Shown here: one piece after another, positions 53,423 through 61,662 of the stretch | Layout: each line of letters begins with the position of its first letter | Position numbering within the stretch: position 1 is the stretch's first letter | DNA from: Limibacillus halophilus | Lineage (GTDB): Bacteria; Pseudomonadota; Alphaproteobacteria; Kiloniellales; CECT-8803 | Assembly: GCF_014191775.1 (NCBI RefSeq) | Contig: NZ_JACHXA010000001.1 | Coordinates: 558,001 to 622,000, forward strand | DNA: 64,000 nt | Direction: 5' to 3' | Notes under the pieces: model-generated | Told to the model about the DNA's origin: nothing | Database searches by the model: none | What the model saw: the letters and a program-made list of their open reading frames with translations, nothing else | Made by a program: the position numbers and the translations under genes

Positions 53423-54463
53423 ATGGACTGGCAAATTGAATGCGAGGGGGTTTGGAAGATATTCGGTCCAAATCCGGAAGCTGCGCTACAAGCAATTCGT
53501 AGTGAAGGATTGGGCAAGGAAGAGGCGCAGCAGCGCTTTAACAGCGTCATTGGCGTGTCGAACGCCTCGCTGCAGATTCGCCGTGGCGAACTATTTTGCA
53601 TCATGGGTCTTTCGGGGAGCGGTAAATCAACACTACTTCGGCATGTAAACCGGCTGATTGATCCGACTGCCGGGAAAATCATGGTCGGTGGCGTCGATAT
53701 CTCGTTGTTGGACCGTGCGGGCATTGCGCGGCTGCGGTCGAAGACCATCGGCATGGTTTTCCAACACATGGCCCTCTGGCCGCATCGCACCATTCAGGAC
53801 AATGTGGCCTATGGCCTTGAAGTGCAGGGCGTAGGCAAACGTAAGCGGCGCGCCGTTGCTGCTCAAGCGCTTGAGCAAGTGAAACTGCAGGGCTGGGAGA
53901 GTCACTATCCAGACGAGTTGTCAGGAGGAATGCAGCAGCGCGTTGGCTTGGCGAGAGCCTTGGCGTCCGATCCCGATATCCTGCTCATGGACGAACCCTT
54001 CAGCGCGCTCGATCCCTTGATTAGGAATGAGCTGCAGGGCCAGTTCCTCGAATTGTCTTCAACCATGAAGAAGACGACACTCTTTATCACCCATGACTTG
54101 GAAGAGGCCATCAGGCTTGGTGATCGTGTTGCGATCATGAAGGACGGTGTGATCGTTCAGCTTGGAACACCGCAGGAAATCATCCTCAACCCAAGCAATG
54201 ACTACGTTGCCGAATTCGTTCGCACCATGTCGCAGGTTCGCTTCATAACCGCCGAAAGCGTGATGACAAGATTGGCCGATGTAGCGCCAGCGCCGAACGA
54301 CATGGAACTTTCGACCTATGTCTTGCCGACCGCGAACCTCGATCAAATCATTGATGCGGTGCAGATCGCCAAAGGTCCGATCGGTGTGCGCGATGGCGAG
54401 GGGGTGATCGGCAGAATTGAACCGGTCGCCTTGCTATCAGCGATGAAGGATCGTCTCGGTTGA
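53423..54463 (+). CDS. proV: Glycine betaine/proline ABC transporter ATPase
   Basis: This 346-residue ProV-type ATPase has the unusual leader (VWKIFGPNPEAALQ), Walker A GLSGSGKSTLLRHVNRLIDPTAG, signature LSGGMQQRVGLARALASDPDILLMDEPFSALDPLIR, and a regulatory C-terminal part with CBS-like character. The ATG at 53423 sits after GAGGAGG. It begins a proVWX operon. Confidence 0.94.
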   Translation: MDWQIECEGVWKIFGPNPEAALQAIRSEGLGKEEAQQRFNSVIGVSNASLQIRRGELFCIMGLSGSGKSTLLRHVNRLIDPTAGKIMVGGVDISLLDRAGIARLRSKTIGMVFQHMALWPHRTIQDNVAYGLEVQGVGKRKRRAVAAQALEQVKLQGWESHYPDELSGGMQQRVGLARALASDPDILLMDEPFSALDPLIRNELQGQFLELSSTMKKTTLFITHDLEEAIRLGDRVAIMKDGVIVQLGTPQEIILNPSNDYVAEFVRTMSQVRFITAESVMTRLADVAPAPNDMELSTYVLPTANLDQIIDAVQIAKGPIGVRDGEGVIGRIEPVALLSAMKDRLG

Positions 54464-54496
54464 GGCGAATTGACCAGCCACAGTGGGGAGGCTGAT

Positions 54497-55459
54497 ATGG
54501 AACACTTCGATCTTTTAAACCCGTTCGGGACCGGATTTCTTCCCGTGGGGGACTGGACCGAAAACGGGCTGCAGTGGGTGGTTGGCGAGTTTCGCGACTT
54601 CTTTCAAGCCATGAAGCAACCGATCAATGCGGTGCTGACGACTCTCGAGCAAGGTTTGCGAGGAACACCCTCAACAGTCACGATCGCGGCTTTGTTCCTG
54701 CTCGCCTGGCAGGTCGCCGGACTGCGCATAGGATTTTTGGTCGTTTTCTGCCTCGCGCTGATTGGATCAATCGGTGCTTGGGGCAACGCCATGACAACAC
54801 TCGCGATCGTGCTGACGTCGGTTATTTTTTGCACCGCAATTGGCATACCGCTGGGAATCTTCGCGGCCCGCAGCGACGCCTTCAACAGGGTGCTGAGACC
54901 GGCCCTCGATTTCATGCAGACGATACCGTCTTTCGTTTATCTCGTGCCAATCGTCATGCTTTTCGGCATTGGCAATGTTCCGGGTGTTATTGTGACTATC
55001 ATCTACGCCCTGGCACCGGTAGTTCGCCTGACAAATCTTGGTATCAGACAGGTTCGTTATGACTTGGTCGAGGCGTCGGTGGCTTTCGGAGGCAGCCCCC
55101 GCCAAACACTGATGAAAGTGCAGCTTCCGCTTGCTCTGCCGACAATCATGACCGGTGTAAACCAGACAGTCATGATGTCCCTTGCCATGAGCGTCATCGC
55201 TTCGATGATCTCGGTGACGGGCTTGGGGCAAATGGTTTTGCGCGGAATTGGCCGTCTTGACATATCTCTGGCGACCACCGGCGGACTTGGAATTGTGCTC
55301 ATCGCGATCGTCGTTGATCGCATTTCCCAAGGGTTTGGACAAACCAGACGAGACCGGGGCCGGCGCAATTGGTATGAAACTGGCCCGGTTGGTTTGCTGC
55401 GCCGTTTCGTGAAATCGAAGGCACTCCGAAAAGATTCCTCGGTGGCCGCGTCATCCTAG
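54497..55459 (+). CDS. proW: Glycine betaine/proline ABC transporter permease
   Basis: This 320-residue permease with six or more membrane helices shows the ProW features FDLLNPFGT and DFMQTIPSFVYLVPIVMLFGIGNVPGVIVTIIYALAPVVRLTNLGIRQV, the QTIPSF-to-GIRQV signature of the OpuAB/ProW family. A GGGGAGG site precedes the ATG at 54497; an upstream TTG is less likely. Confidence 0.93.
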   Translation: MEHFDLLNPFGTGFLPVGDWTENGLQWVVGEFRDFFQAMKQPINAVLTTLEQGLRGTPSTVTIAALFLLAWQVAGLRIGFLVVFCLALIGSIGAWGNAMTTLAIVLTSVIFCTAIGIPLGIFAARSDAFNRVLRPALDFMQTIPSFVYLVPIVMLFGIGNVPGVIVTIIYALAPVVRLTNLGIRQVRYDLVEASVAFGGSPRQTLMKVQLPLALPTIMTGVNQTVMMSLAMSVIASMISVTGLGQMVLRGIGRLDISLATTGGLGIVLIAIVVDRISQGFGQTRRDRGRRNWYETGPVGLLRRFVKSKALRKDSSVAASS

Positions 55460-55654
55460 GTTGCGTATCCCGCGTGTTGCGTAAGTAGTACTTAACCAAA
55501 TAGATAGGATTTGTGCCGTTTACCGCTTTTCAGCAGCAGATAATCCTTTCCATTCCGATTAAGGACGGGGCAAGAGCTTCGGTTTAACAGGACCCAAAGC
55601 CGCGATTGCGTCAGAAAGGCAAATGGGTCGGCCATCATAGGAAAGGGAGAGACA
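55460..55654 (+). other. Intergenic space between proW and proX
   Basis: The 195 bases between proW and proX contain no gene and no clear hairpin. The ribosome site AAAGGGAGAG precedes proX. The gap leaves room for an internal promoter, but none was identified with confidence. Confidence 0.3.
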
Positions 55655-56674
55655 ATGTTCGTCTTGAGGAAGAGAGTTGAAATGCTCTTCGGAGCAGCCG
55701 CGATCGCTGCTTCCGTGTTAGTGCTCGGCAGCACCGCCGCGCACGCCGGTATGCCCGGCGAAGGCAAGGTCGTGCAACCGATGACCACAGGTCAGTCGGG
55801 TCACGTTTTCTATCATGCGGTGGTACAAATTGCCCTAGAGAAACTCGGGTACGAAGTGAAGCCGCATCTCGAGGCCGAGTATCCGGCTATCCATCTTTCC
55901 GTCGCCCAGGGTGACGCCGACTACACAGCCGGGCATTGGGACCCTCTTCACCAGAAATTTTTCGATCAGGCCGGCGGCGATGAGAAAATGACAAGGGTAG
56001 GTCACCTTATTTCGGGGGCAGGTCAGGGCTACTTTATCGACAAGAAGACGGCGAACGAGCATGGGATCGACAACATCGGTCGGTTCAGCGACCCCAAAAT
56101 CGCCGCGTTGTTTGACACCAATGGCGATGGGAAAGCCAATCTAACCGGCTGCAACCCGGGTTGGGGTTGTGAGCGGGTCATTGAGCATCAACTGGATGCC
56201 TTTGATCTGCGTGGGTCGATCAACCACGATCAGGGCAGCTACTTTGCGCTCATTGCGGATACGATCACCCGCTATCAAGGCGGCGAGTCGATCTTTTTCT
56301 ATACCTGGTCCCCGACTTGGGTCGGCTCTATTTTGAAGCCGGGCGATGATGTCGTGCAGCTGAACGTGCCATTCTCGTCACTGCCGGGTCAGGAGAATGC
56401 GGATACGGCCTTGCCGGATGGACGCAATCCGGGCTTTGGCGTCAACAGCATTCGCGTGTTGGCGAACAACGAGTTCCTTGCGGAGAACCCGGCCGCTCGT
56501 CGTTTGTTCGAGTTGCTTGAGATTCCCATCGCTGACGTGAGTGCTGAGAACAACCTCCAACACCAAGGTGAGGACGCTCCTGAGCAGATTTTCGGTCATG
56601 CGAAGGATTGGATCGCGCAGAACCAGGCCCAGTTTGATGCCTGGATTGCTGAGGCGGCAGCAGTTACCAACTAA
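55655..56674 (+). CDS. proX: Glycine betaine/proline ABC transporter substrate-binding protein
   Basis: This 339-residue periplasmic binding protein closely matches E. coli ProX. The signal peptide ends ...GSTAAHA before GMPGEGKV. The mature protein keeps LFDTNGDGKANLTGCNPGWGCE, an almost identical ProX block, and AGHWDPLH, where ProX has an aromatic ligand-cage Trp. Trp residues in the YTWSPTWV region also fit the aromatic box for a quaternary ammonium. A terminator follows. Confidence 0.95.
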   Translation: MFVLRKRVEMLFGAAAIAASVLVLGSTAAHAGMPGEGKVVQPMTTGQSGHVFYHAVVQIALEKLGYEVKPHLEAEYPAIHLSVAQGDADYTAGHWDPLHQKFFDQAGGDEKMTRVGHLISGAGQGYFIDKKTANEHGIDNIGRFSDPKIAALFDTNGDGKANLTGCNPGWGCERVIEHQLDAFDLRGSINHDQGSYFALIADTITRYQGGESIFFYTWSPTWVGSILKPGDDVVQLNVPFSSLPGQENADTALPDGRNPGFGVNSIRVLANNEFLAENPAARRLFELLEIPIADVSAENNLQHQGEDAPEQIFGHAKDWIAQNQAQFDAWIAEAAAVTN

Positions 56675-56688
56675 GCATTCTGACGAGA

Positions 56689-56723
56689 ACCAGCCGGGGC
56701 ATTACCGTCCCGGCTGGTTTTTT
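56689..56723 (+). terminator. Rho-independent terminator after proX
   Basis: A perfect 10-base-pair stem ACCAGCCGGG (56689-56698) and CCCGGCTGGT (56709-56718) with a 10-base loop, followed by a run of T to 56723, ends the proVWX operon. Confidence 0.9.
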
Positions 56724-57013
56724 CGGTCAGCTAGTACAGTCCTTCGCTCGTTGCACTCATAACTTGGCGCCGGTAGGGGCCTTGGATTCATTTCAAGCAG
56801 TGATGCAAGCGGGCGAGCAACCATTCTTTGAGGTTATGGGTAAGTTTGAATTATCATAACCGCTGCAATTTTCAACGTTTATAACGGAAATGATAAGAAT
56901 ATATTATCTGAGAGTCGTTTGAGACAACTTGCCCAATAAGCCTGAGCTGGAGAGTGAACCTTGCAGATCGGCACAAAGAATTCTGAACGAGCGGCTTTCA
57001 TTGGAGGCAAATC
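56724..57013 (+). promoter_or_regulatory. Intergenic region before the AraC regulator
   Basis: About 290 bases with no gene. AT-rich from 56840; TTATCAT (56851-56857) and ATGATAA (56890-56896) make an inverted pair that might be an operator. A ribosome site GGAGG (57003-57007) precedes the regulator gene. Confidence 0.3.
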
Positions 57014-58126
57014 ATGAGGGGGCAGGCTGCACTGGCTTTGGCGGAGATGGATCTCCGGGATGCCCCCTGTTCTTACTCTCGCGAACGTCCATTGGATGCC
57101 CAACGTGCCGATATTGCGCAACGAGGCGGAGTGACCTCCGAGGCGTTGCGGGTCGATATTCTGCTTCCATCGGGTTTCTCGCTGGCCGAGTTCGGAATTG
57201 TCATGGAAGCCCTTGCTGTCGCCGGATCAACGGAACGTTGTCCGCGTATTCTCAAGCGGGTCATTTCCGAAAGCGCGGGTAGCGTAGCGAGTAGCTGTGG
57301 GGTCTCAGTGAGCACGGTAAGTGTGGAGTCCATCGGCTTTGAGTCCGGCAACCAACCGGATATCGTGATCATTCCGGGCGATACTGAGGACCGGCCCGCC
57401 TATCAGGACAAACGACTGATCAGTTATTTGAGAGTTGCCAATCGGCAAGGCGCCCAGCTTTGTCTGATCGGTGCTTCCTCCTTCCTCGCAGCACGCGCGG
57501 GTCTATTGGACAATCGCAGCTGCGCCGTTCATTGGCGCATCCTGCCGGCGTTTCGAGAGTTTTTTCCAAAAGTGCGGGCAAAGGCGCGGTTCCTGTGCAC
57601 GGACAAGCGCATCGTGTCGTCTTTGGCGGGTACCTGCGCGTTGGCGGCAATCAATAAAGTCCTGCTGGCTTGTCGTGAAGAGCCGGGGCAGGTTATGGAA
57701 CGAGAGCTCGCAGGTCGCTTTTCCGTCGACTCACTACACACCTCGGATCAAATTCCGCTGGCCAGCTATATTGTCGGCCATCCGCGAGGCAGGCAGGTGA
57801 ATGATGCAATCCAGATCATGCACGAGACTGTCGAAAGCCCGGTTCAACTGGACGATCTGGCGCGCCGGGTCGGGACGTCGCGGCGCCAGATGGAGCGGCT
57901 TTTTCGCTCTTATCTCGGAAAGCCGCCACAGAAAGTTTACCGCGAGATTAGGCTGCAAACGGCTTATAGTCTGTTGATGAGCGGCAACATGTCGGTTACC
58001 GAGGTGGCCTATGCTGCGGGCTTCGTATCGCCGTCGCATTTCGGACACAGCTTCGTCAACGAGTTCGGCTTCTCACCGAATTCAATCAGGCGCAGCCGAT
58101 CGCATGGTGAATACGCTCGCAGTTGA
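57014..58126 (+). CDS. GlxA/GbdR-type AraC-family regulator
   Basis: This 370-residue regulator has an N-terminal DJ-1/PfpI-like domain (residues about 45-240, VDILLPSGFSLAEFGIVMEALAVAG and VIIPGDTEDRP) and an AraC DNA-binding domain (about 265-355, RRVGTSRRQMERLFRSYLGKPP, VTEVAYAAGFVSPSHFGHSF). This GATase1-AraC layout is that of GbdR, CdhR and SouR, regulators of glycine betaine, carnitine and sarcosine catabolism. Position after proX and before the racemase fits that role. Confidence 0.85.
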   Translation: MRGQAALALAEMDLRDAPCSYSRERPLDAQRADIAQRGGVTSEALRVDILLPSGFSLAEFGIVMEALAVAGSTERCPRILKRVISESAGSVASSCGVSVSTVSVESIGFESGNQPDIVIIPGDTEDRPAYQDKRLISYLRVANRQGAQLCLIGASSFLAARAGLLDNRSCAVHWRILPAFREFFPKVRAKARFLCTDKRIVSSLAGTCALAAINKVLLACREEPGQVMERELAGRFSVDSLHTSDQIPLASYIVGHPRGRQVNDAIQIMHETVESPVQLDDLARRVGTSRRQMERLFRSYLGKPPQKVYREIRLQTAYSLLMSGNMSVTEVAYAAGFVSPSHFGHSFVNEFGFSPNSIRRSRSHGEYARS

Positions 58127-58199
58127 GCGCGCCAGCTGATTGATCTAACACCCACTGTCTCACAGCGCTCCGTTCGCATCTCTAAGGGACACTCCCACG

Positions 58200-59294
58200 A
58201 TGAAGATCACGCGACTAAGAACAAGGCCGGTTAGCGTTCCACTCGACCGCCCCATAGCAACGGCGATTCATCGCATCGAGTCTGTAGGATGTCTGCTGGT
58301 AAGCCTGGAAACGGACCAAGGCTTGGTGGGCGAAAGCTATCTCTTTACCATCAACGGTGTCCGGCTCAAGGCCTTCGACGAAATGCTGTACGGCTTCGCA
58401 AGTACGGTTGAAGGCCGAGATCCGCATTACGTCGAGGCTATCTGGCAGGACATCTGGAGGGAGATAAACCCGACCGGCCACCAGGGGGTCACAATCGCGG
58501 CTTTATCAACGTTGGATACTGCGTGTTGGGACCTGATCGGAAAAGCCGCCGACCGACCGCTGCATCATCTTTTTGGTGCCTGTAGGGACCGTATCGAAAC
58601 CTATGCCAGCGGCGGCCTGTGGCTTTCTTACTCGATTGATGATCTGGTGGTCGAGGCGGCGGCCTTGCTCGATCAGGGGTTCCGGGCGATGAAGATGCGC
58701 GTTGGCAACGGCGACCTTCGCAAGGACGTGGAAAGGGTTCGGCGGGTTCGTGAGGTGATTGGACCGGAGGTCAAACTGCTGGTCGATGCGAACCAGGCCT
58801 ATCGTCCCAAACAGGCGATCCAACTGGGGCGTTTGCTGGAGCCGTTCGATATTGTCTGGTTCGAAGAACCCGTCGCGGCTTATGACCGCGAAGGGCAGGC
58901 GCTGGTGCGCGAAAGACTGGATATACCGGTAGCCTCCGGTGAAACGGAGTACACCAAGCAGGGAATACGAAGCACGATCGAAACCCGATCCGCCGATGTG
59001 CTGATGCCGGATCTGCAGCGTATCGGTGGCCTCACGGAGATGCTGCGCGCGGCCGCGCTGGCGGACTCTTTCAACCTGCCGATCTCCACGCACATCTTCA
59101 CGGAGCATAGCCTGTCTATCGCCGGCGCCGCGCCGAACTGTATCTCGGTCGAGCACATGCCTTGGCATGCGCCTTTGTTCCGCGAGACACTGGAACTACA
59201 GGATGGTGCATTAATCATTCCGCACCGCCCCGGGACGGGATTTACATTTGACCCGAAAGCGGTCGAGCGCTTCGCTCTGGCACCGGCCCGATAG
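58200..59294 (+). CDS. Mandelate racemase/muconate lactonizing enzyme family protein
   Basis: This 364-residue enolase-superfamily enzyme has the barrel metal ligands Asp196 (DANQ), Glu222 (FEEP) and Glu248 (GETE). The MR-type dyad is His298 (STHIF) and Asp271 (PDLQRIGG). Where the KxK base pair is expected it reads Lys165-x-Arg167 (AMKMRVG). So an MR-like chemistry (racemisation or dehydration of a carboxylate alpha-carbon) is likely, but the unusual Arg makes the base uncertain. It differs from the proline-betaine epimerases that use Lys on both sides. It follows the GbdR-like gene by 73 bases. Confidence 0.88.
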   Translation: MKITRLRTRPVSVPLDRPIATAIHRIESVGCLLVSLETDQGLVGESYLFTINGVRLKAFDEMLYGFASTVEGRDPHYVEAIWQDIWREINPTGHQGVTIAALSTLDTACWDLIGKAADRPLHHLFGACRDRIETYASGGLWLSYSIDDLVVEAAALLDQGFRAMKMRVGNGDLRKDVERVRRVREVIGPEVKLLVDANQAYRPKQAIQLGRLLEPFDIVWFEEPVAAYDREGQALVRERLDIPVASGETEYTKQGIRSTIETRSADVLMPDLQRIGGLTEMLRAAALADSFNLPISTHIFTEHSLSIAGAAPNCISVEHMPWHAPLFRETLELQDGALIIPHRPGTGFTFDPKAVERFALAPAR

Positions 59295-59338
59295 ACGGTC
59301 TTTGTTGCTTCTTTTCTAAGGCACCCTATAGCTGCCTG

Positions 59339-61396
59339 TTACATCGCCACGCACAAACGCAAGGCATCATAAATCGCGGCGTGAATGTTCCGGCTGGAAA
59401 CCGCATCGCCGATGCGATGAAGCTCGAAGGTTCCTTCGGGATTTAGAGTACAGGGTTGCGGTACAACGGCGAGCAGGGCGTCGATATCGGTGACGCCTGC
59501 ATTGCGTGCCTGCCCGCGCAACGCCTTATAGACGTCGTCCATCGGCACGGTTCCGTGCTCCACAACGACTTGGTCCGTTTGGACAACCTGCTCGTCGAGC
59601 GTGGCATCGTTTGCGAGCGTCACTGCCAGACGGTTGCCGACAGGCTCCACGCGAACCAGCCGGTGATCAAATAAGGTCGTCACCCTGTGCTCGTAAAGGC
59701 GCCGTTTCCAGGCGATCCGCTCGGCGTAGGTTAGTTCGGCAGCCAAGTGTCCGTCGATTGAGGCAAAGGTAACAGTCTTACCGTCACGGGCAATCTGGGT
59801 GGCGACTTGAGGGGCAGGGTGTCGCCCGGTGCCGTCGAAGACCAAGACCTCGTTACGTGCGGGTATTTGACCCGAAATGATGTCCCAGGCGGTGGTGCAA
59901 TGCACGGCGCCGTCGATCCAGTCAATGTCAGGCATGCCGCCGGTTGCGACGATCACTACATCGGGCTGAAGTGCGATGACATCTTCTGCCTCCATGTAGC
60001 TGTTGGTGTGAACTTGGACGCCCAGGCGCTCCAGTTCCATAGCCCGCCAGTCGATCAGGCCAATCAAATCGCGCCGCCAGACGCCGCGCGTTCCCAGGAG
60101 AACCTGGCCGCCCAGGTTGGCCGCCGCTTCATGAAGGCTGACTTGGTGTCCGCGTTCGGCGCAGACACGCGCTGCTTCTAGCCCGGCGGGGCCGCCGCCG
60201 ACCACCACAATGCGCCGTTCTGCTTGCTTGGACCGTGTGATGATGTGGGGCAAGATGATTTCACGGCCGGTCGCCGGATTATGCAGACATGATGGGCGGT
60301 AGCCGGACATGCAGTGCGTTGCGCCAACGCAGGGCCGTATTTCACTCTCTCTCCCTTCTCGCAGTTTGGTCACCATCTGCGGGTCGGCAATCTGGGCGCG
60401 GGTCATTCCGGCCATGTCCAGATGTCCTTCCGCAATGGCATAGCGCGCGGAATGGATGTCGGCGATGCGTGCGGCATGGAACACAGGAACGCCCACGGCG
60501 CGTTTGAAATGCCCGACGGGTTCGACCCAGGGCGCAATCTTGGAATCCATGCCCGGCATATTCTCATAGGCAAGGCCACGCTCGGTATCCATGCTGCCAT
60601 AGATCGCATTGAAGAAATCGACGCAGCCGTTCTGTTCGAAGAACTGGCCCATCTTGATGCATTCGTCGGCCGTCAGTTCTCCATCGATACCCTCGTCCAC
60701 GGTGAAGCGCATGCCGACCAGGAAATCATCGCCTGTCGCTTTTCGAATGGCTTGATGGACCATCAACGGGAAGCGGCAACGGTTCTCGAACGAGCCCCCG
60801 AAACGGTCCGTGCGCTTGTTGGTTTTCGGTGACAGAAATTGACCGAGCAAGTGCGCGCCGGTCAGGGTTTCAATGCCGTCCAGACCGCCCTCCTTGCATC
60901 GGAGCGCGGCGGCAGCATAAGCCTTTACCACCCGGTCAATATCGTACTCGTCCATCTCCTTCGGGAAGCTGCGGTGCAGTGTCTCGCGAATCGGCGAGGG
61001 CGCAATGGTCGACAGCCAATCCTGTGTATAGGGGTCGCCGCGTCTGCCCAGATGAGTGATCTGGCACATCAGCGTTGCACCGGTACGATGGATGCGCTCG
61101 GAAAACTGCTGGAGGTGCGGAATTATCTCATCGGTACCCACGTTGAGCTGCCTGAAGATGTTCGGCGAATCAGGTGCAACATTGGAAGAGCCGCCGAACA
61201 TCGTCAGCGCAAGGCCGCCTTGAGCCTTTGCTTCGTGGTAGGTCTGATAGCGCTCGGTTGGAAACCCTCCGTCCTCGAGCCCGCAGGCATGGCTTGTGCT
61301 CATGAACCGGTTACGGAAGAGGACGTGCTTGATCCGCAGCGGTTGGAACAAAGGGTCCGTTGACGGCCTTGATTGGGGCTCCGCTGTTTCGCTCAT
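59339..61396 (-). CDS. DgcA/stachydrine demethylase-like FMN-Fe-S-FAD oxidoreductase
   Basis: This 685-residue protein is built like trimethylamine or dimethylglycine dehydrogenase (DgcA): an N-terminal FMN old-yellow-enzyme barrel (about residues 15-350), an Fe-S segment (Cys356, Cys362 and Cys370; CVGATHC, with Ala where TMADH has another Cys), and a C-terminal FAD/NAD domain with VVVGGGPAGLEAARV (397-411). The CVGAxxC form with LHNPATGRE is typical of the dimethylglycine and N-methylproline (stachydrine) demethylase group as I recall it. It converges on the MR-type gene; betaine genes lie nearby. Confidence 0.85.
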   Translation of the reverse strand: MSETAEPQSRPSTDPLFQPLRIKHVLFRNRFMSTSHACGLEDGGFPTERYQTYHEAKAQGGLALTMFGGSSNVAPDSPNIFRQLNVGTDEIIPHLQQFSERIHRTGATLMCQITHLGRRGDPYTQDWLSTIAPSPIRETLHRSFPKEMDEYDIDRVVKAYAAAALRCKEGGLDGIETLTGAHLLGQFLSPKTNKRTDRFGGSFENRCRFPLMVHQAIRKATGDDFLVGMRFTVDEGIDGELTADECIKMGQFFEQNGCVDFFNAIYGSMDTERGLAYENMPGMDSKIAPWVEPVGHFKRAVGVPVFHAARIADIHSARYAIAEGHLDMAGMTRAQIADPQMVTKLREGRESEIRPCVGATHCMSGYRPSCLHNPATGREIILPHIITRSKQAERRIVVVGGGPAGLEAARVCAERGHQVSLHEAAANLGGQVLLGTRGVWRRDLIGLIDWRAMELERLGVQVHTNSYMEAEDVIALQPDVVIVATGGMPDIDWIDGAVHCTTAWDIISGQIPARNEVLVFDGTGRHPAPQVATQIARDGKTVTFASIDGHLAAELTYAERIAWKRRLYEHRVTTLFDHRLVRVEPVGNRLAVTLANDATLDEQVVQTDQVVVEHGTVPMDDVYKALRGQARNAGVTDIDALLAVVPQPCTLNPEGTFELHRIGDAVSSRNIHAAIYDALRLCVAM

Positions 61397-61662
61397 CGTG
61401 ATCTCACAATCCGTGCTTCTTAAAGGTTAGACACTACCCAAAGTCGGGCGGGGTAGCAGCAACCTGCTACTTGATCGCAGGCGCGGGTTTCGCTGGAATC
61501 GATGATGACTCCTTGGTTCAGGTCTTACCCTTTTCTAAGGGGGTTGGGCACGAGGACTCTCTTGACCGCGTCGTCGGTCTGCCAAAACCCGCCCAATGGC
61601 AGATGAACGCTTGCCATGAAGCCCGCATCGCCAGCGTAATCTTGTTGTGTTTTAACAGCCGC
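61397..61662. other. Intergenic region, no feature recognised
   Basis: The 266 bases between the oxidoreductase start and the RND gene end hold no convincing gene. ACCCTT/AAGGGGGT near 61528-61545 can form a small hairpin, but no terminator run follows on either strand. Confidence 0.3.

Noticed and set aside
58200-59294. Hydroxyproline-betaine 2-epimerase (HpbD)
   Set aside because: HpbD uses lysines on both sides of the barrel; here the sixth-strand position is Asp271 paired with His298.
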